A DNA stretch of 64,000 bases from Cheiracanthium punctorium. Lineage: Eukaryota; Arthropoda; Arachnida; Araneae; Cheiracanthiidae. The stretch is from contig JAWZYV010013273.1 in assembly GCA_038373885.1 (NCBI GenBank), positions 124,001 to 188,000 of the forward strand. The letters are read 5' to 3'. Positions 42,200 through 53,899 of the stretch are shown one piece after another. The notes beneath the pieces were generated by a model. The model was not told where the DNA came from. It searched no databases and was given only the letters and a program-made list of their open reading frames with translations. Position 1 is the stretch's first letter. The number at the start of each line of letters is the position of its first letter. The position numbers were made by a program, and so were the translations under genes.

Positions 42200-44027
42200 A
42201 TATTTTTTCCCCCTTGTGTAGTTAATGATTTTACTCCTAAATATTAAAGTCAAAGCTAGTAAGAGGAGATTCCCGAGTGCTTGTGTTTAGAAACATACAA
42301 ATCTTATTAAACTTGAAGATCTGCACTTCAAGCAAGCACTGTCATTATGTATTGAACATACAGAATAGCTTTGCATATTTTCCAACCTGGGAAAGTGAAA
42401 ATGTTTAAAGTGTTGCAGGCACAGCACTTTTCGTACCTTTTCCTATACAATTTGCGAGCATTATCTTACCGTCGTTTACGTGATGATAAGCGTGACAATT
42501 TTCATGAATTTTGTAATACAAATGGATCGAAATTTTACGAGTCAAACTTTGATTAGCTGTTTCAAAAAATGAGAGTCAATTTTTTCAAAAAAATATCGAT
42601 TTAAGCGTAAAACGCGAATACGCGCGAGCCCTGAAGCCTAAGGTATTAAAACTAGGGTCCTGGTGATTATTAAAAAGATCTACGTTTCAAACGCGAGACT
42701 CATATATGCATACTTTAGCAGGTCTGCGCGATCCCTGAAATGTTTAACCAATTATAACTATTTCTGCCATTTGAATCAAAGGACACAATTACAAAGGCTT
42801 GCAAAATAATAATTCAGCTTTCACAATTAAGGAAAGAAGTTTCATTTTAACTGAACAGCAATGCTTACATTGAACGTTCACCAACATCTTCGAAAGTTTC
42901 CTTGTTGCATATGAGGAAAGTTTTCTTCTTTACAGAAATGTCACTGATAATCAACAATTCAAAATTATTTTTTATGAATAAAATAAAGTTGAGCATTAGC
43001 TTCCAATGCACCTAATATGATTCATTCAGTTTATTTTCCTATTTCGTGATTGTTTTTGATGCGGGACTCTCACTGCAGCAGTGTAGTCTTTACAACATAC
43101 ACTGAGAAAATTGGATCTCGAGGTCTCTCGGAACAGAGGGGATTACTGTACATTACCAGGGTTTCCAGTACTGCCAAGATAATGTGAAAGTGTCTCCTCT
43201 TTCTGACCAATGTAAAATCTGTCTTACTACTTGTAGTCTAGTCTAATTACTGGGCTAGTTCTTGGGACTTTCTAGACACAGAGAGCTCAACACATTCACA
43301 ACCCTACGATCCCATTAATTTTTCGGAGCAGAAGCAACAAAGTTTATGCAACACAAGTGATGACAAAGTGCTATAAGGGTACACCCGGGACCATCTCTAT
43401 TATAATAGAGATATGACCTGTTAAACCATCCCAAACCTCATACTGCTTGTAGTTTAAACTAAAAACAATACTGCATTTTTTTACAGTGGAAAATAACAAG
43501 AGCAAAACTTTAAGAGCATCCGCAAAGTCAAGGTCGGTACCCACTAACCATATTTTTAAAAAGCTACAACGAAAATAACTATAATGAATCAAGCGGTAAA
43601 AGTGAAATTTCAGTGATAAACATAAAATAAAGCTAAATGATGAAAAGGCGGATACACGCATGTAATGAATGGAACTGCACTGAAGGGCAGATGTTACGTG
43701 AAAGAAAAACATCATAAAGCAAAAAGATCTATTTCAGAGGAGGAAAGCGCTTATGATCTAACCATATAATGATCGCCGTAAATTTACAAATTACTATTAT
43801 TAAAAGAAACGAACTGCGGTATTTACTAAAAAGAAGAAAAAAATATATAGTATATAAATTAATAGAAAAAAATACTTATGCACAGGATAAACTTTTTCGG
43901 TTTTCTCCAGACATCAAAAGCGATTTAATAGTTCTCATATGAAAATTTCGCTACTTAAAAGCAGGATTGTAGCAATTTAAATCAGTTGATTAAAAACACT
44001 TATTTAAATAACTTTATTTTAAATAGC
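42200..44027. other. No gene; possible pogo-like terminus near 43,105-43,150
   Basis: CTCGGAACAGAGGGGATTACTGTA is the inverse of a CAGTAATCCCCTCTGTTCCG-type Tigger/pogo end with TA. No partner found. The 114-codon minus frame at 43,371-43,715 is Phe/Leu/Ser-rich and unrecognised. Confidence 0.4.
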
Positions 44028-44102
44028 AAGTTAACCTGTAAAGTAATTAAAAAACTTTGTAAAAAAACACACATAAGAAGTAATAGGTAAGAGGATATGC
44101 AC

Positions 44103-44135
44103 GTTTCGTTCAAAAATTGTTTTGAACTTCATCAG
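44103..44135 (-). ncRNA. Hammerhead-ribozyme-like core, minus strand
   Basis: Reverse complement of the plus core: CTGATGA at 44135-44129 and GAAAC at 44107-44103, with a perfect stem II GTTCAAAA/TTTTGAAC. It is better preserved than the plus copy. Confidence 0.5.
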
Positions 44136-44161
44136 TCCAAGCCCTTCGTCGTAAAGATGGA

Positions 44162-44194
44162 CTGATGAAGTTCAAAACAATTTTTGTACGAAAC
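44162..44194 (+). ncRNA. Hammerhead-ribozyme-like core, plus strand
   Basis: CTGATGA 44162-44168, stem II GTTCAAAA/TTTTGTAC (one mismatch, 4-nt CAAT loop), GAAAC 44190-44194. There is one extra A between the core and stem II relative to the canonical form. A clean NUH cleavage site with stem III pairing on the same strand was not demonstrated. Confidence 0.5.
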
Positions 44195-44302
44195 GTGCGT
44201 ATCCTTTTACCTATTACTTCTTATGTGTGTTTTTTGCAAAGTTTTTTAATTACTTTATCGTTTAACACCAGTATTTTGAGTGATTTCACAAGTTAACCTG
44301 TA

Positions 44303-44618
44303 TTGAAATAAACTTCTTCACGTATCTCTTAAATAGTGATTTTAAAATACTAGGGAACAAGGCCCAAAGACTCGCTACACTCGCTTTTCCTATGAAGCAT
44401 TCGGCCCCTAAAAAGGCTTATTCGTAAAAAACATTATTTCTACAGACAAAACCCAAATATTGGATCAGATGGAATCAAATCCAGGGGGAGGAAGCAGGGG
44501 CAGCGGGCCCCCTCCGAGAAAAATATATTTACACTAGATATATGGGGCTTTCCACTAGATAAAATGAGTACTCACGATTTGCGTCCCCCTCCGAAAAAAG
44601 TTTCTGGATCCGCCCTTG
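44303..44618. repeat. Probable MITE remnant (44,468-44,615)
   Basis: AAATCCAGGGGGAGG at the left and (reverse complement) GGGCGGATCCAGAAAC at the right suggest inverted termini; CCCCCTCCGA occurs twice. The hAT at 44,627 inserted just beyond it. Confidence 0.45.
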
Positions 44619-44626
44619 GGTAGAAT

Positions 44627-45790
44627 CAGTGATGTAAAATACCAGGGTTTTTATTTTCAAGGGTAATTACCCGGGTATATACCCAAAATGGGTATTTACC
44701 TGGGTATTTATTTTTGAATTAACACTATTGTTTAAAAAAAGCTTGTATTGGTCGGTAAGGATATTCACACACACACACATATATATATATATATTAAGTA
44801 AAAGAAAAACGAGAAACTTGGGAACCCTTCACAACTTTTTAATTTCATAAAACTTCGAACAATATAATTATTAAAATCAGCTATATGATACATGTTCAAT
44901 AAAATACTTGATTAAATATAGCCTATAAATATAACTGTTGGAATAAAATTGTGAATAGGAATAATAACAAGGAGCAGTGTATTTGACAATTTGAAAAAAA
45001 AAAAAAAAGGAGAGAAATTCAACTACACTAAATATATACAGACAGTAAAATCTGAATTACGAATCTGAATCTCAGGAGACCGAAAATCAATTCTGAAAAA
45101 TTAGTTAAATGGAAATTTTATTATAAAAAAATGGTATTACATGATTTTTTTAATAGGAATATTTTGTTCATCAATCTGAAATATTCATTAAAGTTTAAAT
45201 TTACAGTAAAAAATATATTTTTAAACATATTACTTATAACTACTAGTATTGTAATTATTTGCATGTAATTTTTATTTTAGTGATCATTAAATCAATCATA
45301 AGATGCATATAATCTCCTCTCCCCTTCAATAACAAACCATAATAAACTATCAGAGTTTAAAAAATAATAAACATAAAATAAGCTCTGGGATATAATAGTA
45401 AACTTAAAATAAGCTACGAGGTATATTTATTAATCAATGTAACACATTAAAAATATTGCCAAAGCTGTCACTTGCACAAAACAATTTAAGGACTACCATA
45501 AAATATCCTTCATTATTAAAGTTAGTGAAAAAAATGCGGTATGACTGATAAAGTAGTTTATGCCAAATAATCAAACGCTTAATAATAACCAAAAAACACT
45601 ACAAGAATACTCATAATGAAGTCAAATTAAAATTAAAAACTTTTGTATTAAAAAAAAAGGAACAATAATAGAAATCTAATTGGTATTAATCATAAATGTT
45701 GCTAAGAACAGTTGTTCCATTCTAAGTTGAAAATACCCAGTTTTTGCGTATTTACCTACCCAGTGGGTATTTACCCACCCCACATCACTG
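44627..45790. mobile_element. hAT-type element (1,164 bp)
   Basis: Perfect 8-bp duplication GGTAGAAT (44619-44626, 45791-45798). Termini CAGTGATGT at both ends and dense subterminal GGGTATTTACCC-type repeats. No transposase. Contains a (CA)n(TA)n microsatellite at about 44,767-44,794. Confidence 0.95.
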
Positions 45791-45799
45791 GGTAGAATG

Positions 45800-46283
45800 T
45801 TACCGAGCTACACATTGTTTGTTTCTCGCATGTTCCTCGGAATGTGAAAATTTAAATCTCACACTATTTTTAATCATGTACATAAAACCTACGGAACACC
45901 TTTGGCGATTTACACATGCTCATAACCGATAATTACTGGTCATGTAAGGTTACCGGGAAAACCGTTATCCATATATTCAAATACATAATCCTTTGCAGAT
46001 TGGCGTATTTAGCACCACGAAACATATAATCTCGCAGCGCTGGCAAATATACAAGCTGTACTATAACTGCAATAATGACACAGTTAACGCAGCCAAATAT
46101 TTCTACTGGTAGCAAATACCCAAGCTGAAACTAAGCGGCTTGACTACAATCTGCATTTTAATTATTTTTATTTTCAAGAAACTGGGTGCTAACATTTTGG
46201 AACACGCGGTTTAGATTCACCCGGCTTGGAGAGGTAGCATTTTTTCGTACCCGATGCCAAAATGGCACTTTTTAAATCAATTA
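45800..46283. other. Helitron-interior-like sequence
   Basis: 45,895-46,080 repeats segments also at 47,050-47,200 and 48,500-48,630 (TTTGGCGATTTACACAT-like, CAGATTGGCGTATTTAGCAC), so it is a remnant of the same Helitron family. Confidence 0.6.
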
Positions 46284-49200
46284 CTAGCTGCGTACCCGTT
46301 CTCCGCACGGTAGGGAACGAAACTTTCTTAAATGTATAATTCGAATTGATTCCAGTAATGTGGAATCTAAAAATAAGCAAAATGACTTGACTCTTAGCGT
46401 AAAGTTGCCAATTTGCTATTTGTAAAGTTAGCATAAATACTGAGAGACCATTGTGATATTAACACACAAAAAACTATGTCCCTCTCATTCGCGATCAGAA
46501 AAAGAAAAGCTTGACGGTTCGTAGCGGAAATTCCTAACTTTCAAAATGTCTCATTTCTACGTCATACTCTTTCTTAGATTTAAGTTATACCATTAATACC
46601 TTAGATACTACATGATGTGGAGAACCGTTTTATTTTGTAATTAAATAGTTGTGTATCCGCTCTTCGCAAGGCAAGAAGAGAACATTTTCCTAAAATGTGA
46701 TCATAACTACTTGTGAGAAAACAGAATCTCCAAGAAAAAAAAAGTTCAGGTACAGTCTTTTCTGTTGAAATTACCGCGGGATATATTAACGCGACGTAGA
46801 ATTATTTAATGTTTAATTAGCTGTGATGTAAGACGGCTGTTGAAAAACGAAAAGAAACGAATAGTTCCACGAAATATTTATTAACGCGGTATATTGGGCT
46901 TTGATCAATATTGCCCCCAAGCATACCTAATAACTAAATGTATAGTTTCTTTTACTGATACCAATATATTTTCGTTTTTCCATCTTTAATGCTTAATTTA
47001 AAGAAACGGTTTAGATATTTGCCGCTAAAGTAGTCTTTTTTTCTTTGGTGATTCTTTGCAATTTACGCATTAGCATAAACGATAATCATTTCACTTTATG
47101 GCGGCCACTAAAACAGCTCTCCATACATCTTAATGCATAATTCTTGTCAGATTGGTGTATTTGGGACCGCAAAATATTTCCTGCGATTCGAAAACGTGTC
47201 CAGTTTAAAAATTCAAATTCTTTTTCTGGCAACGTAATATAAAATATGGAATTATTTCGTGCGCGGCGTATGTTTTGCTTGTGAGTCCGTTATTCTGATT
47301 GAGCTCCGAAAGCGGTTTTAAACTCGTTACATCAAAATGACGAAGATTTCACATGCGGAAACTCAGTTATTTTAAAGTAATTTAATTTAATTTTTTTCAA
47401 CTGGCAATTTTATTCCTTGTTACTGTTTCCCAGACAACCAAACTACAAGGTATCATACCGAAATTTTTAAGCAGCTGTTATTGAATTGAAAATCCTTCTT
47501 TACTTAAAAATTCGTAAAAAATCTCCTAATTTATATTTTTCCTCCGTTCTTCTTTTAAAAGTGGGCGAAATGCATGCTCCGTCTTTCGCCGAAATGTAAA
47601 AAAGTTATGGCAGATAGAATGAAAGATGCAACAGTTTTAAAATTATTTTACGCAAATGTCATCAAAAGAGAAAATCTTTTTAAAAATTCCTAAAAAACTT
47701 CAAAATAATTACACAGTCAAAACAAACTGTTTTCGAAAGAAAATTTTTTTCCTCTATCTGATGATGCAAACATCGTTTTACTGCAAGTGCAATTACTGGC
47801 GTTATTACGTATTAGGCAAGGAAAATCGCTAAAAATCGGACAAAATATAAAATAAAACATTTTCTAATTCGAATTTCGAAAAAATCGCTCCGAGGTGTGT
47901 TAGGATCTGTGCTAGTAAAGCCGTAGGCAAAATTCGGTAGATCTGCGAATAACCGTCCCGGCGCAATGCGATCGAGAGACGCGCGCAAGATCGGTGGTCA
48001 TAAACTTGCTTACATACATACATACATACATAGCTACATACAATGTTTACTCTCGGATTTTATTATTAGTTACTAGCTGCATGCCCGTTCTTCGCACGGT
48101 AGGAAACGAATATTTTACTAAAATCTAATCGTAACTATCTATGCAAAAGCAAAATGTCAAAAAGTTCAAGCAGTCCTTTTGTTGAAACTACCGTGGAATA
48201 TATTACGCAACGTAGAATTATGGTTTAGTTGGTTATAAGACGATCGTTGAAAAATAATGAATATAACACTTTTAATTTAACGAAATAGTTATTAACGTGG
48301 TATACTGTTCTTTAATCCATATTATCGAAACAAATCTACAATTACTACCATAAGATAAAAATGATTACTACTATAAGATAAAAATGAGAATACTATCTAT
48401 TACTTATATTAATATTACCTATCTTCGTTTCTCAGTCTTTATTGCTATATTTAAAGAAACAGATTAGATATTTTAAACCAATGATGTCTTTCTACTTTTT
48501 GGTGATTCTGTGAAATTTATGCATTGCCATTAAAACAGATCTCCATATATTTTAAGCATAATTCTTGTCTGATTGGCGTATTTAGCACAGCTAAATATTT
48601 CATCTCGCAAAACATCCAAGCTGTACCAATTTAAATATTATTTAAATCCACCATGGTTCAGACTCGTGAAAACATCAAACTGTGTAATCTCGAGGAACTA
48701 TTTGGAATCGCTCAAATTGCGAATAGGGCGTTAAATTGTGTTGCAGAGTTTACGAATTTCAGACAACTTTTAATTTATGACGTCACGTTCTTAGCAGGGT
48801 AGTCGAATTTAGTCATTTTGCGCAGTAGTTTTCAAACGGAGTAATATTGAAACATACGACGTTGAAAAACTCTCGCTTGCAACAGAACTTTATTAAAGTT
48901 AATTTGAGAGATATTGGTGTTATTCCTAGCTAATCGGTATTTCAAATATTTTCCGTATCCATATTGCTAATGATGTAACTTTTCTGCAAGAGCTTGTTAA
49001 GTTGCTAAAATTTAACAAAAAAAGAGTATATCTAATATTGATAATATACCGCCAAAAGTCGTCCAAATTTGGCGACATTTTGCACGATTTTTGGGAATAC
49101 ATACAACGACCGTCGTCAAACCGATAGCGAATACTATATGTTAATTAGTATTTTGCATCTTGTGCCGACATTGAATTTCCCACGATTTAAAAAAATGCAA

Positions 49201-51475
49201 GATTCCTTTCGTTATTATGGTTTCTGGAAAAATCACAAAGCTCAAAAATCGCTAAGGGTAACACGCGCATTAAACAAAATACTTTGAATTTTTATAACAG
49301 TAATTTTTGCGTCAAAACCTTTTAATGTAATTAGATTTCTAACTCATTTTCATGAGGTCAAAATGACATCATTCTCAGTTTCGATATCTAACATGAATTA
49401 TTGAAAGAAGAAAAAGAAAGAAAAAACACGTTATTTTATTTTCTACAAAATCTGATAATCTGGGTGGAAGTTTATTATTTCGCTCGTGGTGTAATTTTTT
49501 GCCAAAACTTGTAAACCAGGATTTTTAATGTATCTTTACAGTGGCGTAAAAATGACGTCAGTCTCACTTGAATTATTGAAAGTAATAAATAAATAAATCT
49601 ATGATAACTATGCTCATTAATGTGCTGAAATCGGTTATTTGAGTAGCTTTCTACCCTCAAAATTGCAAAAAATCGTAAAAAGTTAGAGAACCCGGACGAA
49701 CAAACAAACAAGCATACTTTCACATTTATATAATAGATTGCATGAAAACTTCGATTATTTTTAAAGAAGCGCAGATATGTTAATGTTCTACTTTTTTCAT
49801 ATTTAATGCCTTTTCATTTTTCGAGTTTTAAGAGATGTAGATATTAATGATTTCACTTATTGTTATATTTGACAACTTAAGTGGCAACAATGGATTCCGT
49901 TACTACGGAAACAGTAGCAATCTTTAAAATAGAACATGAAATGAATTATTCATGTTTACTTTGCTAGAACTGCCATATTGGCGTAATTAACGCCACAAAT
50001 TGATGGTAAATAGGTAAAATGAATCACTAATTAAACTTAACAACAAATTCAAAAATTTACTTTCAATCCTTACAATACCCACAATTTTTAACGGGCTGAA
50101 AAACCATTCTTATTCACCTCCAAAAGCAAAGAAAAAAGAAAAGAATTCCGATTTTATTACACCTTGTTTGGTGGGATTAAAAAAAAAATATCCAAGCATA
50201 CGCTCATAATATCGACTCATTCCAATCGTGGAATGTAATTAGCAGCACAAACGCGAGAACACACTCTATTAAACACAGCGTTACACTATATTTGAATATT
50301 TATCGCCAGCTTTGCTAAGAAAGGTAAAGTAGGAATCAACATACATTTTAATTTGTAAAGCAAAAAATTTATTAGACAGTATTAGTTATATGCCATTCTA
50401 ACAGTTACCAGAAAAAGAAATTTCCGTAGCACTGCTTTAACGAATAAGAATCAATGATTTTTTACACATTCGATCGCCAAAGTGCCAACATACACTATTT
50501 TGAGAGATTTTTTTCAAGGAATCATTCGGCAAGGAATAACGGCAATCAAGGAATAACGGCAACCAAAATGGGAAATAGTAATCTATCACTCATATGGTTT
50601 GATCGCCAAAGTACAACAGGCATCCACTTGAAAAGGAGCAGTATTTTAAATTATTAACTATGAGTTAATGTATTTTATTCATCGTTAACTATGATGTACA
50701 ACATGCGAGAATTTCAATTACCTTAAATTTGGCGGAATTTCCCATCACTTTAATCAATTTACTTAATTTGGTGAAAATTCTCAAGTTAGATCGTTTAAAT
50801 TCGCCTTAATAACTGCATTATTTCTGCACTAATCACTGCTGAATTAAAAAAATTAAAGCTAAACTCTAATAAAACCTACACTTGTTTTTAAAAATACTAT
50901 TTCGGTACGCTCTCAGTAAATTGCGCCAAGCTTAAAACTGAGCAAATCGGTAGAACCTACTACTTTCTCAAAATCGCCAAATCAGCCATTTTTCCCCTCC
51001 AAACTAAAAAATATACATATTAGTCTCGGAAATCTCCCAATCCCTTAGTCTTTTACACACAAAAAACATTGAATTCCTGCTCTGATTTCACATGCACGCG
51101 ATACTTTAATTAAAAATAACTTTGTAAATAATCTAAACAGAAAAAAAATCATTATTTTTTTATTTTTACTGCAGGAGTCTAAATAATTTAATGAAATAGC
51201 CAAACATGGCAACCTCGATGCTTATTTCTCACTTTTTTGACTGCAGGGGTTACAATTGCGGAATTACGGAGATCAAAAATTAGCGTTTTTGGCGGGTTTT
51301 TTATCAATATCTTCTAAAATAATTCGAATTTCAAAATTTAAATTAGCGGAAGACCTTCCTCGAAATCTTCCGAATTTGTGGACACCTCGATCGAAACTCA
51401 ACTCCCAGCCGTTTCGGAGGAGATGATGCTACACACAGACAGACAGACGCGCACAGATTTTAATAGTATAGAAGA
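46284..51475 (-). mobile_element. Helitron-family element, nested (outer)
   Basis: On the minus strand the 3' end is GGAGAACGGGTACGCAGCTAG, ending CTAG at 46287-46284 and followed by T. A TC-initial end preceded by A (TCTTCTATACTATTAAAATC) is at about 51,475. No helicase or Rep recognised. Contains the inner Helitron 48,073-49,737. I infer that the two ends belong to one element. Confidence 0.55.
48073..49737 (-). mobile_element. Non-autonomous Helitron (1,665 bp), inner copy
   Basis: Minus strand: A|TCTATTATATAAATGTGAAA ... AGAACGGGCATGCAGCTAG|T. Both ends obey the TC...CTAG rule, and insertion is between A and T. Similar 3' ends occur at 19,342, 46,284 and, more diverged, 41,056. Confidence 0.82.
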
Positions 51476-51916
51476 TTCTGTTTTAGAAAAACGAATAATC
51501 GGTAATTCTAAATCCTGTTATCTAAGAGAACTTACAATTTGAAAATCGTCAACTTTGTGTAACACACTTTGACTTACTTATTTCACGTACTTTTTAATTT
51601 GGCGTAAAATTGGTGTAATTCTACTTCATGTTTGTCAATTTCACGCGATTCTGCGTACTTGGAATTGTTTTCTTGCAAAGGCGTGAATGATTTCATGCTG
51701 GCGAAAATTGTCAAACCTGGCAATCATTGTGCTTATTTTTTCAGTTTTCAGTTAACATATTCTAAAATAATTCGAAATTCAAGTCAGCTTATCGGCTTCC
51801 ACAGAATTTTCCGAATCCGTGGATACCTTCGTCGAAACTCAAATCCCCACGGTTTGGGGGAGATAGCAAAACAAGCTTTAGACAGCAGCGGCAGTTACTT
51901 TTTTTTAGAATAGAGA
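51476..51916 (-). mobile_element. Partial Helitron, 5' end at 51,916
   Basis: A|TCTCTATTCTAAAAAAAAGT on the minus strand. 51,700-51,880 repeats 51,190-51,430 (TTCTAAAATAATTCGAA, TTCCGAAT-TGTGGA, TCGAAACTCAA). Confidence 0.6.
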
Positions 51917-51929
51917 TTTTTAATGGAGG

Positions 51930-52112
51930 GGTGTGTCTTGGTAAGAGGACCTCTTTAGGGGTTCTAACTCGTATCCAAGTTACATCTGAGGAAAACCGAC
52001 ATTAACTCCAGACCGTTAGATCGACAGCCGCGCAATAAGCCACAACGCTTGACCATTACACTTCATGCCTACCATTGTTGAGTGTCTTACCACTCGGCTA
52101 TGGTGCGGCTAT
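51930..52112 (-). mobile_element. tRNA-derived SINE
   Basis: Same body as at 35.4 kb (TCTAACGGTCTGGAGTTAAT, TCAGATGTAACTTGGATACG, AGAACCCCTAAAGAGGTCC). Head ATAGCCGAGTGGTAAGACACTC is a good A box; the B box is eroded. Confidence 0.75.
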
Positions 52113-52159
52113 TTTAAGAAATAATATACGCAGAACATGAAAAATATTTGAATGCAGCC

Positions 52160-52320
52160 CCCCAAATCCAACTCTTCCGTTTTTTTCGGGAGATTTCCCA
52201 CCACAATTTTTAAAGTTTTATTTTGCATTAAATTTTTGGCCTTATTTAAAGCATAAGCTGTTAATTAAAAATTAGTGGTGGGAAATCTCCCGGAAAAAAC
52301 GGGAGAGTTGGCAGCTCTGT
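52160..52320. mobile_element. Small MITE with about 45-bp inverted arms
   Basis: CCAACTCTTCCG...GGGAGATTTCCCACCAC (52,171-52,214) mirrors GTGGTGGGAAATCTCCC...CGGGAGAGTTGG (52,272-52,311). TGAATG lies on both sides, but an 8-bp duplication could not be confirmed. Confidence 0.8.
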
Positions 52321-52384
52321 GAATGTATGTCTCGAATAGCAACGCAGTAAAATGCTAACTATTAAGATGCACCATTATTATAAC

Positions 52385-52835
52385 ACTAGTTGCCTACGGC
52401 GACCAGTTTTGGCCGTGGATAGCCGCTTTTCGGCCAAAATGTGCAACCTAGAGCACACGGGCAGCTAACGACCGGCTTGTGCAACCTATGGGGCGCCTGC
52501 CTTCGGCGACCAGCAGGTCCGCTTCGCAAATGACCTGTTCAAGGACTGCTTTTACATGTTACAGTGAGCAGCTGCCTTCTGCGACCAACCGCCAACGAGC
52601 TGCTTTGCCCCCGAAATGTGCAACCTACGGCTCACGGGCGGCTTCGCGACCGGTCTGTGCAAGGTACGGGTCGCTTTTACACGTTACGGTGAGCGGCCAC
52701 CTTCGGTGACCGGTCTATGCAATTTACAGGACGCTTTTACACGTCAAAGTGAACGACAATCTTTGGCGACCATCTGGTCCGCCAATGGGCCGTTTTGCGA
52801 CCGGTCTCTGCAATCTACTCTGCCCCCCTCTACTC
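52385..52835 (+). repeat. GC-rich tandem array, period about 176 bp
   Basis: AATGTGCAACCTA-GG-xCACGGGC is at 52,438 and 52,614. Inside, TGC-AAxxTACxGG, CGCTTTTACACGTTAC-GTGA and CCTTCGGCGACC recur at shorter spacing. GC content is far above the surroundings. The overlapping 76-78-codon frames follow from the repeats. Origin unknown. Confidence 0.8.
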
Positions 52836-52849
52836 CCCCGTATGGAGTA

Positions 52850-53895
52850 TGAGCAGAAAAGTCAAAGTCTTTTTTTTTTTTTGGGTGGGTAGCATGAGTT
52901 ACCAAGCAATTTTAAATAATATTTCACCCGAACATGAGCGCCGCACTACGTCTTTAAAACGGGGTCGAGTAAGATTGCCTACTCTCCGCCCGCCCCCCCC
53001 CCCAAACCAGCTCCAACAACGGGAATAGATCTTCGATTTTGTAGTTTTGTTAAAAGGGAGATAGTCGTGGCGAAATATTGTATCTTCTTTTTTCGGAGCA
53101 CGCCGAAATCGTTATTACGGGTTTTACTAATTAATTTTTTAACTGATCAAAAATTATGTGAGAAGCTTGATTTTTTTTAAACGAAAGCTGAAGAGTTTGT
53201 CCATAACTGTACATTTTTTTAGTCGAAATAATCCATAGCTTTTTCGATGAAGGTGGGGCCTTTCTAGGAGAGACTCCACCTTACAAAATTCTTTCAAATT
53301 CCCCCGAAAAAGGGGTCCTCCGTTTTTATTTATCAAAAATCGGGAAGTGCAGCTAATTCGAAAATGAAGGTCTCTTTCGATATTAAACTCTTCCCTCTTT
53401 CCGATCGTATAATAATTTTTTTTTCGGGGGGGGGGGGGGCGATGGGAAGATTTTTTCGGAGAGCAAAAAGAAAAAACGGTCGAACGTTCGGTGACGTAAA
53501 ATATAAATAATTTAAAAACTAATTAAAAATTTTAAAAATAGGCCCGAGGTGCAACTTCGGGGGTGCTTCGGAAACCCTCTTGCAAACTTTGGTGCAATTC
53601 TTCTGGATGGTTAGTCCGCCAGGCGAACGGCACACACACACTGAGAGAGACTCTCTTTATTATTTGTATAGATATAAGATGAAATAAACTTTGGGAAAAA
53701 AATCTTATAAGAAAGAATATGGTAATAATGGAGATATAATAAGTATTATTAATAATGAGGATATTAGTGAAAATGAAATCAAATTTATAAATAGGTTAAC
53801 TATAGCTAAATCATTAACTACCATTGTTAAGAAACATTTTTCAACACTTGGTGTAGTCCATTCAAAATTACGCAATAGACTAAGATTTGGGGGGG
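52850..53895. other. No gene identified
   Basis: Homopolymer tracts (T at 52,870, C at 52,991, G at 53,427 and 53,890). Short frames here resemble nothing known. Confidence 0.45.
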
Positions 53896-53899
53896 GGGG

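Larger units (their letters stand above)
44041..44288. mobile_element. Small retroelement-like insertion with inverted hammerhead-like ribozyme cores
   Basis: A perfect 14-bp direct repeat CAAGTTAACCTGTA flanks it (44027-44040, 44289-44302). The interior is an inverted repeat with about 100-bp arms (44041-44139, 44158-44255) and an 18-nt loop, plus 33 bp after the right arm. Each arm contains, on opposite strands, CTGATGA, a stem and GAAAC. A long variable duplication argues for target-primed retrotransposition rather than a DNA transposon. Penelope-like elements are known to carry hammerhead motifs. Confidence 0.75.

Noticed and set aside
43371..43715. 114-codon minus-strand frame as a membrane protein
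   Set aside because: Rich in Phe, Leu and Ser because of AT-rich sequence; no signal, domain or splice context.
44767..44794. (CA)n(TA)n tract as a regulatory element
   Set aside because: Simple microsatellite inside a hAT element.
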